DNA of 64,000 nucleotides, taken from an uncultured delta proteobacterium (GTDB lineage: Bacteria > Desulfobacterota > Desulfobulbia > Desulfobulbales > Desulfocapsaceae). The position numbers and the translations under genes were made by a program. Numbering within the stretch: position 1 is the first letter of the stretch; every line of letters starts with the position of its first letter. This document shows positions 28,571 to 37,470 of the stretch, one piece after another. The stretch is taken from the NCBI GenBank assembly GCA_903901335.1, contig CAIUQR010000111.1:21302-85301 (forward strand), given 5' to 3'. Under the pieces are notes generated by a model. That model saw only the letters and a program-made list of their open reading frames with translations. It was not told the origin of the DNA and did not search any database.

Positions 28571-29653
28571 CTATATCCATCCGAATGAATGTCTCGTTTT
28601 TATAAGAGCTTTTTCGGCGAGGCTGCAGAGGCCCGCCAGCGGTCTTTTGATCCTGATGGTCTGCCTGTTCATGATCCGTCCGCTATTGCGACTGGATAGC
28701 GGTTTGTTGCGGCTGATTTCGCGATCCAGTACGGCGAAAAGATTGTACTCGTCGAGAACTCTGCGCCGGGCCTCGATCACTGAGGGTAACCGGTCCTGAT
28801 ACTCGTTGTTGGCGAGCGTCGAGAGGATAATATCCAGAGATTTCGGGAAGTCGTTGATATCGATCGGGATAAAACTATCGGCTGGAAAGTAGCTGGCGGC
28901 GTTGGGACATCCGTGGTAAAACGGCACGGCGTATCCAAGAAAAGAGTCGGGCATTTTTTCAGTCAGATGATGGGGATAGATATGATTTTCGATGGCGATA
29001 TGATACTGATACGGGTCGACGGCCACGGCCTTGTCCGACATCGGGGTCACACCATGTCCAAAGACGTCCAGGTCCGGCAGCGCGGCCTTCAGCTTCCGGG
29101 TAAACTCGAACCGTTTGGAGTGGAGAGTGAGACTGCCCTGCCTGTCCGAGCATACGGTTGAAATTGGCCTGGTCTTGACGGGGGGAGTCATTGCCTTCAT
29201 ATCGTCATAGGTGCGGATCGGACCTTCCGAGAACGGAAAACCATAAAACCAGATCAGGCCCGGCTGGGTGAATATCGGATTTGGGTGCGAAATCACCCAG
29301 GGCTCCTGGCTGGTTATAACCAGCCCGAACTGGCGAAGGTAATCCGTCCCGTAGACAGTGATGGAAGAAGGCTCGGTAGTTATCAGAACGGTCTTTTCCG
29401 GTGGGCACCGGAGCCTCTCCTCACTGAAGGTCGAAGAAAGGCGCGGAAGGTCATGATAGACGGCCAGCCAATCGTATTCCCGTGCGTCGACGTCGAAGAC
29501 AAAGCGGCAATTTCCCCACCGGGAGGCATTGCCGGGCAACTGGCGGGAATAATGATCGGCATTCCCGCCCTTCGAGATTCCTCGCGCCATGAATTTAACA
29601 ATAATACCAGCTTCTCTTTTAACGCCTGGATTTGCAATCGGCATGATTTCCAC
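28571..29653 (-). CDS. GT10 family fucosyltransferase-like protein
   Basis: A protein of up to 360 residues. The C-terminal half holds the alpha-1,3-fucosyltransferase donor-binding motif (YQYHIAIENHIYPHHLTEKM, then AVPFYHGCPNAASYFP), the signature of GT10. The N-terminal half is a less conserved acceptor-side domain with TTEPSSI, also seen in bacterial members. There is no signal or membrane helix, so it would act in the cytoplasm with a GDP-sugar. The first codon is GTG at 29653; the ATGs at 29644 and 29590 are alternatives without better ribosome-binding sites. No GDP-fucose synthesis genes are in the window. Confidence 0.82.
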   Translation of the reverse strand: MEIMPIANPGVKREAGIIVKFMARGISKGGNADHYSRQLPGNASRWGNCRFVFDVDAREYDWLAVYHDLPRLSSTFSEERLRCPPEKTVLITTEPSSITVYGTDYLRQFGLVITSQEPWVISHPNPIFTQPGLIWFYGFPFSEGPIRTYDDMKAMTPPVKTRPISTVCSDRQGSLTLHSKRFEFTRKLKAALPDLDVFGHGVTPMSDKAVAVDPYQYHIAIENHIYPHHLTEKMPDSFLGYAVPFYHGCPNAASYFPADSFIPIDINDFPKSLDIILSTLANNEYQDRLPSVIEARRRVLDEYNLFAVLDREISRNKPLSSRNSGRIMNRQTIRIKRPLAGLCSLAEKALIKTRHSFGWI

Positions 29654-29755
29654 TGGGGACAGGTTGTCGGAAAAAATTGATATTATAATTATATTTGAGA
29701 CGATATAATAGTAAATTTGGATGGCTCGTGAAAAAAAGGAAGGGACGCAGAATTA

Positions 29756-30538
29756 ATGGATTCACAACATATTGATTTTTTGCAGTCGGTGCATTCGCTG
29801 CTTCTGTACCACCGGACTCTCGGTATCGATGGTTACCCTGCCGGGGCGAGTCCATTGCGTTTTCTGGAAGCAGCGGATGTCCCTGCCAAAACATTTACCG
29901 CCTTAGCAGAGACGTCACGGACAAGAGCCGTTCCTGCGGAGGAATCTCCTTCAGAACTGCAGAGTGCGACAAAATGCGATATCGTAGACGAGGTCAGCTC
30001 CTGTACCCGTTGCATCCTGCATACAAAGCGGCTGTTATCCGTCGCTGGGGCCGGGAGCGAACAGCCGAGGCTTCTTATTGTGGGTGGATGGCTCGTCGGA
30101 GAGGAAGGGGCGAAGATACCACCGGAGTGTGTCCTTGGTCCGGCAGAGGACGGCATGATCTCCCGAATGCTTGCCGCCATGATGCTTCCCCCGGAAAAGG
30201 CGTTCATAACGAATGTCATTAAATGTGCGATTCCCGACGCCTGTCAGCCAACCACTGAGAACATCCATACCTGCTTTTCTTACCTGTTGCGTCAGATCAC
30301 AGCCCTTGATCCTGAAATTATTTGTACCATGGGGATTGTTGCGACAAGGGCATTGTTGAAAAATTCTCTGCCCTTGTCGCAGCTTCGGGGAAAATTTTAC
30401 CCATTTGCCGTTTCGGATCAGAAAAGTGTTCCCGTTATTCCGACCTATCATCCGACCTTTCTTCTGAAGAATCCAGCCTTTAAAAAGGCAACCTGGGAGG
30501 ATCTGCAGAGTATAGCCAAACTGCTGAAGATCAGGTAA
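29756..30538 (+). CDS. Uracil-DNA glycosylase superfamily protein (family 4-like) with an altered active-site motif
   Basis: A 260-residue protein. A non-conserved N-terminal region of about 75 residues is followed by a family 4-like UDG domain. The four Cys that bind the 4Fe-4S cluster are present (Cys83, Cys86, Cys157, Cys173), as is the HP motif at His232 (YHPTFLL). The first motif, normally GEAPGxxED, is here GEEGAKIPPECVLGPAED, with an insertion and the loss of the AP-G core. Base-excision activity is therefore likely changed or lost. It is transcribed alone and ends at a strong bidirectional terminator. Confidence 0.8.
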   Translation: MDSQHIDFLQSVHSLLLYHRTLGIDGYPAGASPLRFLEAADVPAKTFTALAETSRTRAVPAEESPSELQSATKCDIVDEVSSCTRCILHTKRLLSVAGAGSEQPRLLIVGGWLVGEEGAKIPPECVLGPAEDGMISRMLAAMMLPPEKAFITNVIKCAIPDACQPTTENIHTCFSYLLRQITALDPEIICTMGIVATRALLKNSLPLSQLRGKFYPFAVSDQKSVPVIPTYHPTFLLKNPAFKKATWEDLQSIAKLLKIR

Positions 30539-30570
30539 GGGCTTCGGTCGTATCAGCCTGAAGACAAAAA

Positions 30571-30602
30571 AACAGCCCTGCCGGTTTGCCGGCAGGGCTG
30601 TT
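30571..30602. terminator. Strong bidirectional terminator
   Basis: A 14-bp perfect stem (AACAGCCCTGCCGG and complement) around TTTG, with T-runs on both sides. It serves the convergent UDG-like and outer-membrane protein genes. Confidence 0.9.
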
Positions 30603-30635
30603 TTTTTGAACGGTTATAAGGAATAAATTTTTGTA

Positions 30636-31181
30636 CTAAAAACTCATGGTGAGCTGGTTGTTGATCATGACAATGCTTTCGACGTCATGGTAGGCGTTAC
30701 TGTTTTTGAAGAGATCGCCGGCATCCATGAATCCGAAATGCATTTCATAGGAAAAATTGTTGAAGAGTTTATAAATAACACCGATATTCGCCTCCCAGCT
30801 GGAGTCGAAATTCAGTTTTGCGGATGTGTCGCTGGCGTTTTTTGTAACACCTATGACACCACGGAAACCCAGATTTGGAGTAGCCTGATAGTCAGCGACT
30901 ACCGCAAAACTCTGAAAAATTTTCTTACCAGTGGTAAATGGAATCTGCTCTTCCTGATTTGGCCTGCCGGAGATGATGTCCGCTTTGGTCCTGGTGATCA
31001 TGAGCGGTTCAAAACTGTTCGTTTTTTTAGCAATACCGGTTTCATCCGGATTATAATCTTTATTGAAGGTATAGGTGACGATCTTGTAGAGCTCGTGGTC
31101 GTTCAGATTCGCTGCCGAAGAAGGCGAAACTGTAGCGACAATACAATAAAAGACTATGAAGAGAGAAAGTAATTTTTTCAT
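30636..31181 (-). CDS. Small predicted outer-membrane beta-barrel protein
   Basis: A 181-residue protein with a cleavable signal peptide (KKLLSLFIVFYCIVATVSPSSA-A). The mature part has alternating beta-strand patterns and ends in Phe (NNQLTMSF), as many outer-membrane barrels do. The middle lists GFRGVIGVTKNAS and SSWEANIGVIYKLFNNFSYEMHFGFMDAG, which look like successive strands. A TTGACA ... TACAAT pair (15-base spacer, 31318-31292) upstream is a possible promoter. Function unknown. It is divergent from the FG-GAP protein gene. Confidence 0.7.
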   Translation of the reverse strand: MKKLLSLFIVFYCIVATVSPSSAANLNDHELYKIVTYTFNKDYNPDETGIAKKTNSFEPLMITRTKADIISGRPNQEEQIPFTTGKKIFQSFAVVADYQATPNLGFRGVIGVTKNASDTSAKLNFDSSWEANIGVIYKLFNNFSYEMHFGFMDAGDLFKNSNAYHDVESIVMINNQLTMSF

Positions 31182-31495
31182 TTCCGGTTGATAGTATATA
31201 AATTCAGGGTTGATAATCTGCCCGTCCTTGGTTGTTTCTGCGGCTCTCCGGTCGCGATTTTAAAAGTACAAAAAACTTTACTTGATTACATATTGTACCT
31301 GATCGTCTTGAATGTCAAGAAAAAAGAGATGGAAAAATGAAACGTTTATCTTTTTAAATTCCTGCGGCTTCATCAAAGAAGAGAGACTAATCTTGCAAGC
31401 AGGGCAAGATTGAGATATATGTACGATGGTTATTATACACTTTTTGGCTACTTTTTTTCAAGGTGGCCTCACCATTGAACGATTTGGGAGATATT

Positions 31496-33295
31496 ATGCC
31501 TGGTAGGATTTTAGTGACAGTACTTGCCGTTTTTCTGATATTTTTTGGGAGCTTCCCAGCTCAGTCCGGAGAGAACAAGACAGCGTCAGCAATCGTCATT
31601 CTCCCTTTTGATGCCAATGCCGCCGGAAAATACTCGTATCTGAAGGACAGTCTCCGGAATATGCTGACCACCCGTCTTGCCGTCAGAGACGGCATCCGGG
31701 TTTTGGACTCTTCGCTGTCTCAAAAGGAAACATCTGAGATGAAGACCTCGAAAAAACAAGCTCCCCCGCAAAACCTTTTTACCCGTCTGCATGCCGATTA
31801 TATAGTGACAGGTGTTCTCTCTTCCATGGCCGACGGATTGAATGTGGAGTTAACCTTCTATCCGGCATCAGGCGGTAAGAAACCGATGTTGTTTACGATG
31901 TCGGCTGATAAAGAGGAAAAGATTTTACCTTCTCTGGACCGGCTGGCCCTGGAAATTGGTGATAAGATAGGTGATACGGTATCAGGAACTCCGAAGGTAG
32001 CAGGAATTCCGGTGTCACCGAAGTCCGAGGGAGAAAAGCAGAAAGATATCCAAAAGCAACAACCACAGGCGGGAGCGGATGCGATGGCGAATTTCCGTAC
32101 ACCTCATCCTGAAAGACTTTATAAAACGGGTGTTTATGCAGGCGGAAGTATTGTCGGCGCGGAGAACGGCGGCGCGCTGGTTTCTTCCCAGGGCGTCAGG
32201 AAGAGTTCCCCGCTTTCGATGAAGATGGTGGCGATGGCGGTGGGTGATCTTGACGGTGACGGTGTTCAGGAGATTGTCCTGGCTGAAGACGGAGAATTGC
32301 GGATCTACCATTATAAAGAAGGGCGGTTCCTCCAGATAGCCAAGGCTTCGATCTCGCCTCGGCTGAAGATTCATGCGATGAATGTGGCCGATCTGGACAA
32401 AAGCGGCCGGATGAAAATTTATATCAGCGCCACCGACGAGAGCGAGATCTCGTCACTTGTTGTCGCCTGGGACAAGGAACACGGACTGCAGACGCTTCAT
32501 AAAAACGTTCGTTGGTATCTGCGGCCAATGGATATCCCAGGGAAAGGTATGGTCCTTGCCGGTCAGGAAAAAGGGCCTGATCAGAATATTCTCGTATTCC
32601 CAGGCATATACGAGTTAACTCTTCAGAAGGGCAGTGATATACCCAAAAGAGTGAACAAGCTGCCGGTTCCTAAATTCGTCAACCTGTTTGATTTTGCTAT
32701 GGCTGATTTGAATGGAGACGGCAAGGTTGAGACCATTGTGATTGACGGTAATGAGAAAATGTCGGTCTACGACCAGGCGGGGACTCAGCTCTGGGTGAGC
32801 AGTGAAAGTTTCGGTGGGAGCAAAAATTATCTCGGTCCCAGATATGTGAATCCAATGCTTCCCGAGAATCGAATTTTTGTCCCGACCAGGATTGTCGTTG
32901 CTGACATGAACAAGGACAAGAAGAAGGAGATAATTATAGGCAGAAATAAAAGAGGATCGTATTCGTACAATATTTTTAAAAATTCCAGGTATTATGATGG
33001 GGGATATATTTCCAGTATGACATGGACGGGTTCAGCTCTGGTGGAGCTTTGGCACACAAGCACCTTGGCTGGAATGATTATCGACTATAGTTTTCAAGCT
33101 GCTTCCAAGAGCAGCGGGAGCCTACCGGTTGGGGACAAGGCGGCAAACACTGCTGCGTCCGGGAAGAGCGCCGCAACACTTTTTGTCGGACAGCTTCCCG
33201 ACACCGGGCTGCTGGATATCCTGAGTCCGGGTAATAGCGCGACAAACGTCTATGCCTATGATCTTGTTTTTACGTCAAAAAAAACTACTGAATAA
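31496..33295 (+). CDS. Exported FG-GAP/VCBS repeat protein with a TolB/FlgO-like N-terminal domain
   Basis: A 599-residue secreted protein. The start is ATG 31496 behind GGGAGA, leading a signal peptide (RILVTVLAVFLIFFGSFPAQSG). Residues about 25-135 (AIVILPFDANAAGKYSYLKDSL, then LTTRLA) resemble the domain of TolB-N/FlgO proteins that assemble near the outer membrane. A spacer follows, then Ca-binding FG-GAP repeats (GDLDGDGVQEIVLA, ADLNGDGKVETIVID, ADMNKDKKKEIIIG) likely forming a propeller. It is upstream of the porin on the same strand, about 190 bases away, but the porin has its own promoter. Confidence 0.78.
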   Translation: MPGRILVTVLAVFLIFFGSFPAQSGENKTASAIVILPFDANAAGKYSYLKDSLRNMLTTRLAVRDGIRVLDSSLSQKETSEMKTSKKQAPPQNLFTRLHADYIVTGVLSSMADGLNVELTFYPASGGKKPMLFTMSADKEEKILPSLDRLALEIGDKIGDTVSGTPKVAGIPVSPKSEGEKQKDIQKQQPQAGADAMANFRTPHPERLYKTGVYAGGSIVGAENGGALVSSQGVRKSSPLSMKMVAMAVGDLDGDGVQEIVLAEDGELRIYHYKEGRFLQIAKASISPRLKIHAMNVADLDKSGRMKIYISATDESEISSLVVAWDKEHGLQTLHKNVRWYLRPMDIPGKGMVLAGQEKGPDQNILVFPGIYELTLQKGSDIPKRVNKLPVPKFVNLFDFAMADLNGDGKVETIVIDGNEKMSVYDQAGTQLWVSSESFGGSKNYLGPRYVNPMLPENRIFVPTRIVVADMNKDKKKEIIIGRNKRGSYSYNIFKNSRYYDGGYISSMTWTGSALVELWHTSTLAGMIIDYSFQAASKSSGSLPVGDKAANTAASGKSAATLFVGQLPDTGLLDILSPGNSATNVYAYDLVFTSKKTTE

Positions 33296-33342
33296 AAAAT
33301 TCCGCACGACCGTATAATTTTTTAAACTTTAGTAAAAAAAAC

Positions 33343-33371
33343 TTGACATTGATACGGGACGGGGGTATAAA
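33343..33371 (+). promoter_or_regulatory. Sigma-70 promoter of the porin gene
   Basis: TTGACA, a 17-base spacer and TATAAA: a near-perfect match. The untranslated leader of about 110 bases contains a GCTCCG-TTAC-CGGAGC hairpin just before the ribosome-binding site. Confidence 0.8.
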
Positions 33372-33487
33372 CCAATTATCGAACAGTTTCTTGCCGGTGT
33401 AGGTCGTCAAGATTTGTACCTGTCGGGTAAGAGAGAGATTAGAAGGCTCCGTTACCGGAGCATAAAAGCAACCAAGGAGAGTAAAAG

Positions 33488-35032
33488 ATGAAAAAAACAA
33501 TTGCAATATCTGTCGGCCTTCTGCTTATTGGCAGTGTTGGTGTCGCTTCCGCCGAAGTTATCTTTACCGGTGACGCGCGAGAGAGAATGGTGCTTTCCCG
33601 GAGTGGAAACTTAGGATTGGGGGACTATACTTCTAATGATGACCACAATGCAGGGCGTGTGCGCTTTGCATTTTTGGCCAATACCCCAGGTGGTGCATAC
33701 GTGACCGCAAGAGTCCGTCTTTCAGACGGAAGATTTGATGGGGTTGCTATGGACGGAAGAACTAATCAATCTGGTTTCCAGGGTATTTATACCGATTATG
33801 CATATCTCGGGATTCCGATGGGTCCTGTGACGCTTAATGCTGGTGTGATGCCTGATTTGTCTTCACTCTTTTTCAGGTTTGATAAACGTTATGATCGCGT
33901 AATGGTTACTTATGCAAATAAGATGACGAGTGCGTCGTTGTTCTTTGATAAGTTCTACGATCAAAATGCAGGGACTAACACGGCTTCATCGTCAAGTATG
34001 TATTCTACTAGTAAGGGTACGTTGAAGAATGGTGATGAGGATGTAAATGAATATGGTGTCATTGTTAAACAGAAATTTGCAGCAGATTGGAATGCGTTGG
34101 GATATTTCTTGTATCAGGATAATCAAAGGGATAAACTGACTTTTCCTACAGGTGCAACGAATCCATACAGAGCAACTGCGGATACAAAGGCTTTTAAACC
34201 AAGTGGTTCAGGCTTTGCCGGGACAATTGATGTTAACGGTCCTGTTGGCCCTGTGAAAATGGCGGGGGATGTTGCTTACGTATCAAAGAATTTGATGGGT
34301 GATGGCCCGAACGCATTCAGTGGTGATAATGGCAATACCGCTAATTTCAATCTTACTCCCAATATGAGTGGAGGAACCAACCTCCTTGCAGCAGGCAATG
34401 GCGGCAGCTCAATTAACGCTAATGGAAACCAATATGGTTCCATGGTAATCAGCAAGCATGGTCAAAAAGCTGAGTATGCAGATGGTTATGGCTTTAATTG
34501 GTCGGGAAAGATGACCTTCGGCCCAGCATCTGGAACTCTTGTTCTTGGTTATGTCGGCGGTGGTTACGAGACTGACTATAATTTTGGTTTTATCATGATT
34601 GGTGGTGCGATGGGCGGTGTTAATGGTAGCTTGCCCACCGTGGGTTCTCCAATCAGTGCGATCTCTCGTATAGGTCAGGCAGGTCCGAATGTGAAATTGA
34701 ATTCAGCGGCAAAAGTAGGTGGAGTAGTAAATCCATCTGATTTCGCAGCCAATACATTCTACACCGGTATTATTGGAGATTATCAGATAAACAAAATGAT
34801 CAAATTGGTCGGAATTGTCGGATATGCAAACGCTGCAGATTGCTACAGCGCGCTTGAGTTGTCTGGCCTTGTAAATTTTGCAATAACCGATAGTTCGTAT
34901 ATTAATGTTGGTGCCGGTGTACTCGGTGTGAGCGTTAATAAGACCACCCTCACTAATCTTGGCGTTGCGGCAAAGGATCAAGATACACAGTCACCTGTTG
35001 GAGCATTCACCGAGTTTGGAGTCAAGTTCTAA
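33488..35032 (+). CDS. Outer-membrane porin
   Basis: A 514-residue beta-barrel protein with a signal peptide (MKKTIAISVGLLLIGSVGVASA) and a C-terminal Phe (EFGVKF). The mature start (EVIFTGDARERMV) and the run of amphipathic strands with Asp/Asn/Gly-rich turns match the porin type found in Desulfobulbales. It has a strong promoter, an AAGGAG ribosome-binding site and a strong terminator, so it is probably an abundant protein. Codons are more A/T-ending than in neighbouring genes, which can reflect high expression or a different history. Solute specificity is unknown. Confidence 0.88.
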   Translation: MKKTIAISVGLLLIGSVGVASAEVIFTGDARERMVLSRSGNLGLGDYTSNDDHNAGRVRFAFLANTPGGAYVTARVRLSDGRFDGVAMDGRTNQSGFQGIYTDYAYLGIPMGPVTLNAGVMPDLSSLFFRFDKRYDRVMVTYANKMTSASLFFDKFYDQNAGTNTASSSSMYSTSKGTLKNGDEDVNEYGVIVKQKFAADWNALGYFLYQDNQRDKLTFPTGATNPYRATADTKAFKPSGSGFAGTIDVNGPVGPVKMAGDVAYVSKNLMGDGPNAFSGDNGNTANFNLTPNMSGGTNLLAAGNGGSSINANGNQYGSMVISKHGQKAEYADGYGFNWSGKMTFGPASGTLVLGYVGGGYETDYNFGFIMIGGAMGGVNGSLPTVGSPISAISRIGQAGPNVKLNSAAKVGGVVNPSDFAANTFYTGIIGDYQINKMIKLVGIVGYANAADCYSALELSGLVNFAITDSSYINVGAGVLGVSVNKTTLTNLGVAAKDQDTQSPVGAFTEFGVKF

Positions 35033-35063
35033 TTATTGTTTGATAGAAATCTGTAACGTACGC

Positions 35064-35099
35064 AAGAGCGGGCTCTTTCAAAGGGCCCGCTCTTTTTTT
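35064..35099 (+). terminator. Terminator of the porin gene
   Basis: AAGAGCGGGC and GCCCGCTCTT arms with a further inner pairing, followed by seven T. Confidence 0.92.
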
Positions 35100-35110
35100 G
35101 TGCAATACGT

Positions 35111-36526
35111 ATGATCCTTTCATTGGAGACAAGAGCGCAGACGAGCAGGCGGAGGGTTTTTCTCCTGGTGGCCACCGGTGTTTTCCTCTCCACGATGGAC
35201 AGCAGCATGCTCAATGTGGCCCTGCCGAGCATCATGCGCTCTTTTTCCACGACCCTTGCGATTACGCAATGGGTTGTCCTGATGTATCTGCTCACCATTA
35301 CCGTGTCCCTGCTGATATGGGGGTATCTGGCCGATTGCTCAGGCCAGGGCAGGATCTATCTTTTCGGGATGCTGGTCTTTACCTTCGGCTCCGCTCTCTG
35401 TTATCTTGCCCCGTTACTTTCCCTGCTGATATTTTTCCGTTTTGTCCAGGCCCTGGGGGCGGCGATGATGATGGCCTCGGGGCCTGCTATAATCAAGAGT
35501 ATTTTTCCTCGAGAGCACTTGGGAAGGGCACTGGGGTTTCTCGGAATCGCTACCTCAATAGGTCTGATGAGCGGGCCTGTTATCAGCGGCTTTCTGATTC
35601 GATACTTCTCCTGGCGCGCCATCTTTCTGGTTACCGTGCCGGTGAGTCTCGGGGCGTGTCTGTTGGGGAAGCTGTTTCTGGCTGGAGATCTGCCCAAAGG
35701 CAAGGAAAAAAAAGGGGCGCCGTTTGACTGGTTCGGCGGCCTCGGTTGGATTCTGCTGGTTTCAGCGACTGTGATTTTTATCAGTCATGCCTGGGAGGTC
35801 GGTACTGGTCCAAAAATCTTCCTGGCGATACTTATGGTCGGAACGGCATGGTCGTTGTGGAAAATTGAAAAGCACCAGATTGTGCCGCTGTTTCCTCTCT
35901 TTCTGTTTAAGAGAAAATATTATGGCATAGCGATGGCTGCCGCTGCCTTGTCCTTTATCGTCCTCTTTATCGTCCTGATCATTATGCCTTTCTATATGGA
36001 CTTTATTTTGAGGATACCGGTTGACAGGATAGGCTATGTGATGATGGCGGTTCCGGTGACACTCTTTATTGTCTCGCCGGTATCCGGTTGGCTCTACGAT
36101 ATGATCGGGGCAAGATTTCTCACCACGACCGGGTTTGTTGTAAGTTGTCTGGCGGTCATCCTGCTCGCCTTTCTCAATCCTGAATCAAAACCTCTGGAAA
36201 TTGCCTGGCGTCTGGCCCTGCTTGGTACGGGGCAATCCATCTTTCTTGCACCGAATACAGCCTCGGTACTGGCACGAATTGAAAAAGAATATACCGGAAT
36301 TACATCCGGAATGCTGGCAACATCTAGAAATATCGGTATGTTGACTGGTGCTGCGATTGCCGGAATGGCCTTCACCGCCTTTTTTTTCATGTTCAGTGGC
36401 GGCCTTGATTTAAAAGAGTTTTCCGCTCTTCAGGTACCTGCCTTCATGCAGGCATTTCAGAGTACTTTGGGAATCGCGGCTCTGCTGGCCCTTTTTGGCG
36501 TAGTCCTCTCGGTGATGCGAGAATGA
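35111..36526 (+). CDS. DHA2-type MFS multidrug exporter (EmrB/QacA-like)
   Basis: A 471-residue permease with about 14 membrane helices. The N-terminal segment FLSTMDSSMLNVALPSIM is the motif D1 of the DHA2 drug:H+ antiporters. SLLIWGYLADCSGQGRIYL is the loop 2-3 motif A region and GLMSGPVISGFLIRYFSWR is motif C. It probably exports toxic organic compounds. There is no partner EmrA-like adaptor next to it. It starts 12 bases after the porin terminator and ends just before its own hairpin. Confidence 0.88.
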   Translation: MILSLETRAQTSRRRVFLLVATGVFLSTMDSSMLNVALPSIMRSFSTTLAITQWVVLMYLLTITVSLLIWGYLADCSGQGRIYLFGMLVFTFGSALCYLAPLLSLLIFFRFVQALGAAMMMASGPAIIKSIFPREHLGRALGFLGIATSIGLMSGPVISGFLIRYFSWRAIFLVTVPVSLGACLLGKLFLAGDLPKGKEKKGAPFDWFGGLGWILLVSATVIFISHAWEVGTGPKIFLAILMVGTAWSLWKIEKHQIVPLFPLFLFKRKYYGIAMAAAALSFIVLFIVLIIMPFYMDFILRIPVDRIGYVMMAVPVTLFIVSPVSGWLYDMIGARFLTTTGFVVSCLAVILLAFLNPESKPLEIAWRLALLGTGQSIFLAPNTASVLARIEKEYTGITSGMLATSRNIGMLTGAAIAGMAFTAFFFMFSGGLDLKEFSALQVPAFMQAFQSTLGIAALLALFGVVLSVMRE

Positions 36527-36555
36527 AAGCCATGTTTCATCTGCTGAAAACAAAA

Positions 36556-36578
36556 AAAGGGGGAGGATATCCCCCTTT
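36556..36578 (+). terminator. Terminator of the DHA2 exporter gene
   Basis: AAAGGGGGA stem with TCCCCCTTT around a five-base loop, followed by a T-rich stretch. Confidence 0.75.
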
Positions 36579-36657
36579 CTCATTATCTGTAAAAACGTCA
36601 ATCCATCATAGTCGAAAAACCTATCGCCTTGTCCAAAGGCTCAATGCGCCGCTCCCT

Positions 36658-37035
36658 TTATTCAACATTATCAAACACCTTTTCCAAGGTCGGATTCCCA
36701 AGTCGCGTTTCCGCACTGTTTAAGGACTGATTTTCCCAACTGGGGGCGATTCCGTAATGCTCATCCACGGTCCGATCGCTGGCAAAAGCTCCCGCACCTT
36801 CTGAATCAATCAGCGACGGATTCGGCATCCTTTCGCTCTGGTTTTCAGACCTACGAATAACCCAAGCAGGGGCAATACCGTAATTATCATTCAAACTCTG
36901 GTTACTGGCAAAAGCTCCTGCACCTTCTGAGTCAATCAGTGACGGATTTTGCATATTCTGGTTTGAGGCAAATGCCGGCAAACTCAACAACGCAACCGCA
37001 ACGAATGCATAAATGGATACTCTTAATTTATTCAT
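36658..37035 (-). CDS. Secreted protein with tandem NPSLIDSEGAGAFAS repeats
   Basis: A 125-residue protein with a signal peptide (MNKLRVSIYAFVAVALLSLPAFA-S), started at ATG 37035 behind GAGGTG. The mature part is two and a half copies of a repeat of about 45 residues: NPSLIDSEGAGAFAS, seven variable residues, then YGIAP-W, and a shorter third copy ending NPTLEKVFDNVE. The repeats are nearly identical at the protein level. I do not recognise a known domain; a role as an exported repeat protein in the periplasm or at the surface is inference. A degraded paralogue lies 300 bases upstream on the same strand. Confidence 0.8.
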   Translation of the reverse strand: MNKLRVSIYAFVAVALLSLPAFASNQNMQNPSLIDSEGAGAFASNQSLNDNYGIAPAWVIRRSENQSERMPNPSLIDSEGAGAFASDRTVDEHYGIAPSWENQSLNSAETRLGNPTLEKVFDNVE

Positions 37036-37277
37036 GATACACCTCACATATTTGAAAGAAACTAATTTATAAGAGACATATTGAATGAACCTAACATCGA
37101 GAGTGTACTCTTCTCCTTAGCATGTCAGCTTTCATTCTTTCCAAGACAAATAATCATTCTCAAATGGTTGACAAGACTTGAATGAGAAAAATACCATTTT
37201 GGCAAAATTGACAACGTCAAATCAGAGAAAACACCGGTCGCTTCCTGCACCTTCGTTTCTCCTGTTGCATAAAAAAA

Positions 37278-37297
37278 GGGCCTTTTAAAAAAGGCCC
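37278..37297 (-). terminator. Leftward terminator of the decayed repeat-protein paralogue
   Basis: GGGCCTTTT / AAAAGGCCC stem with a two-base loop, followed on the minus strand by seven T. It is correctly placed to end a minus-strand transcript from the pseudogene. Confidence 0.8.
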
Positions 37298-37339
37298 TAA
37301 CATAATCCACATCAGATTTTCATTATGTGTTTCCACGGA

Positions 37340-37470
37340 TTAAAGATAAATCGACTGATTTCCAACATTATCATTGATTGATCTCAAAGTCGGGTTTTCC
37401 AGTCTCTGCCCCCGTGCTTTAGTCTGGCGGTCGTTCCAGGCAGGAGCAACGCCATATTAATCATTCAATA
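37340..37470 (-). pseudogene. Remnant of a paralogue of the secreted repeat protein
   Basis: Read on the minus strand, the region encodes SLLND-stop-YGVAPAW, then RLENPTLRSINDNV, ending at TAA (37342-37340). This matches the SLNDNYGIAPAW and RLGNPTLEKVFDNV segments of the intact gene at 36658-37035. An in-frame TAA (37459-37457) interrupts it and no signal peptide or N-terminal repeat remains upstream. The terminator is retained. It is a clear remnant of a second copy. Confidence 0.75.
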
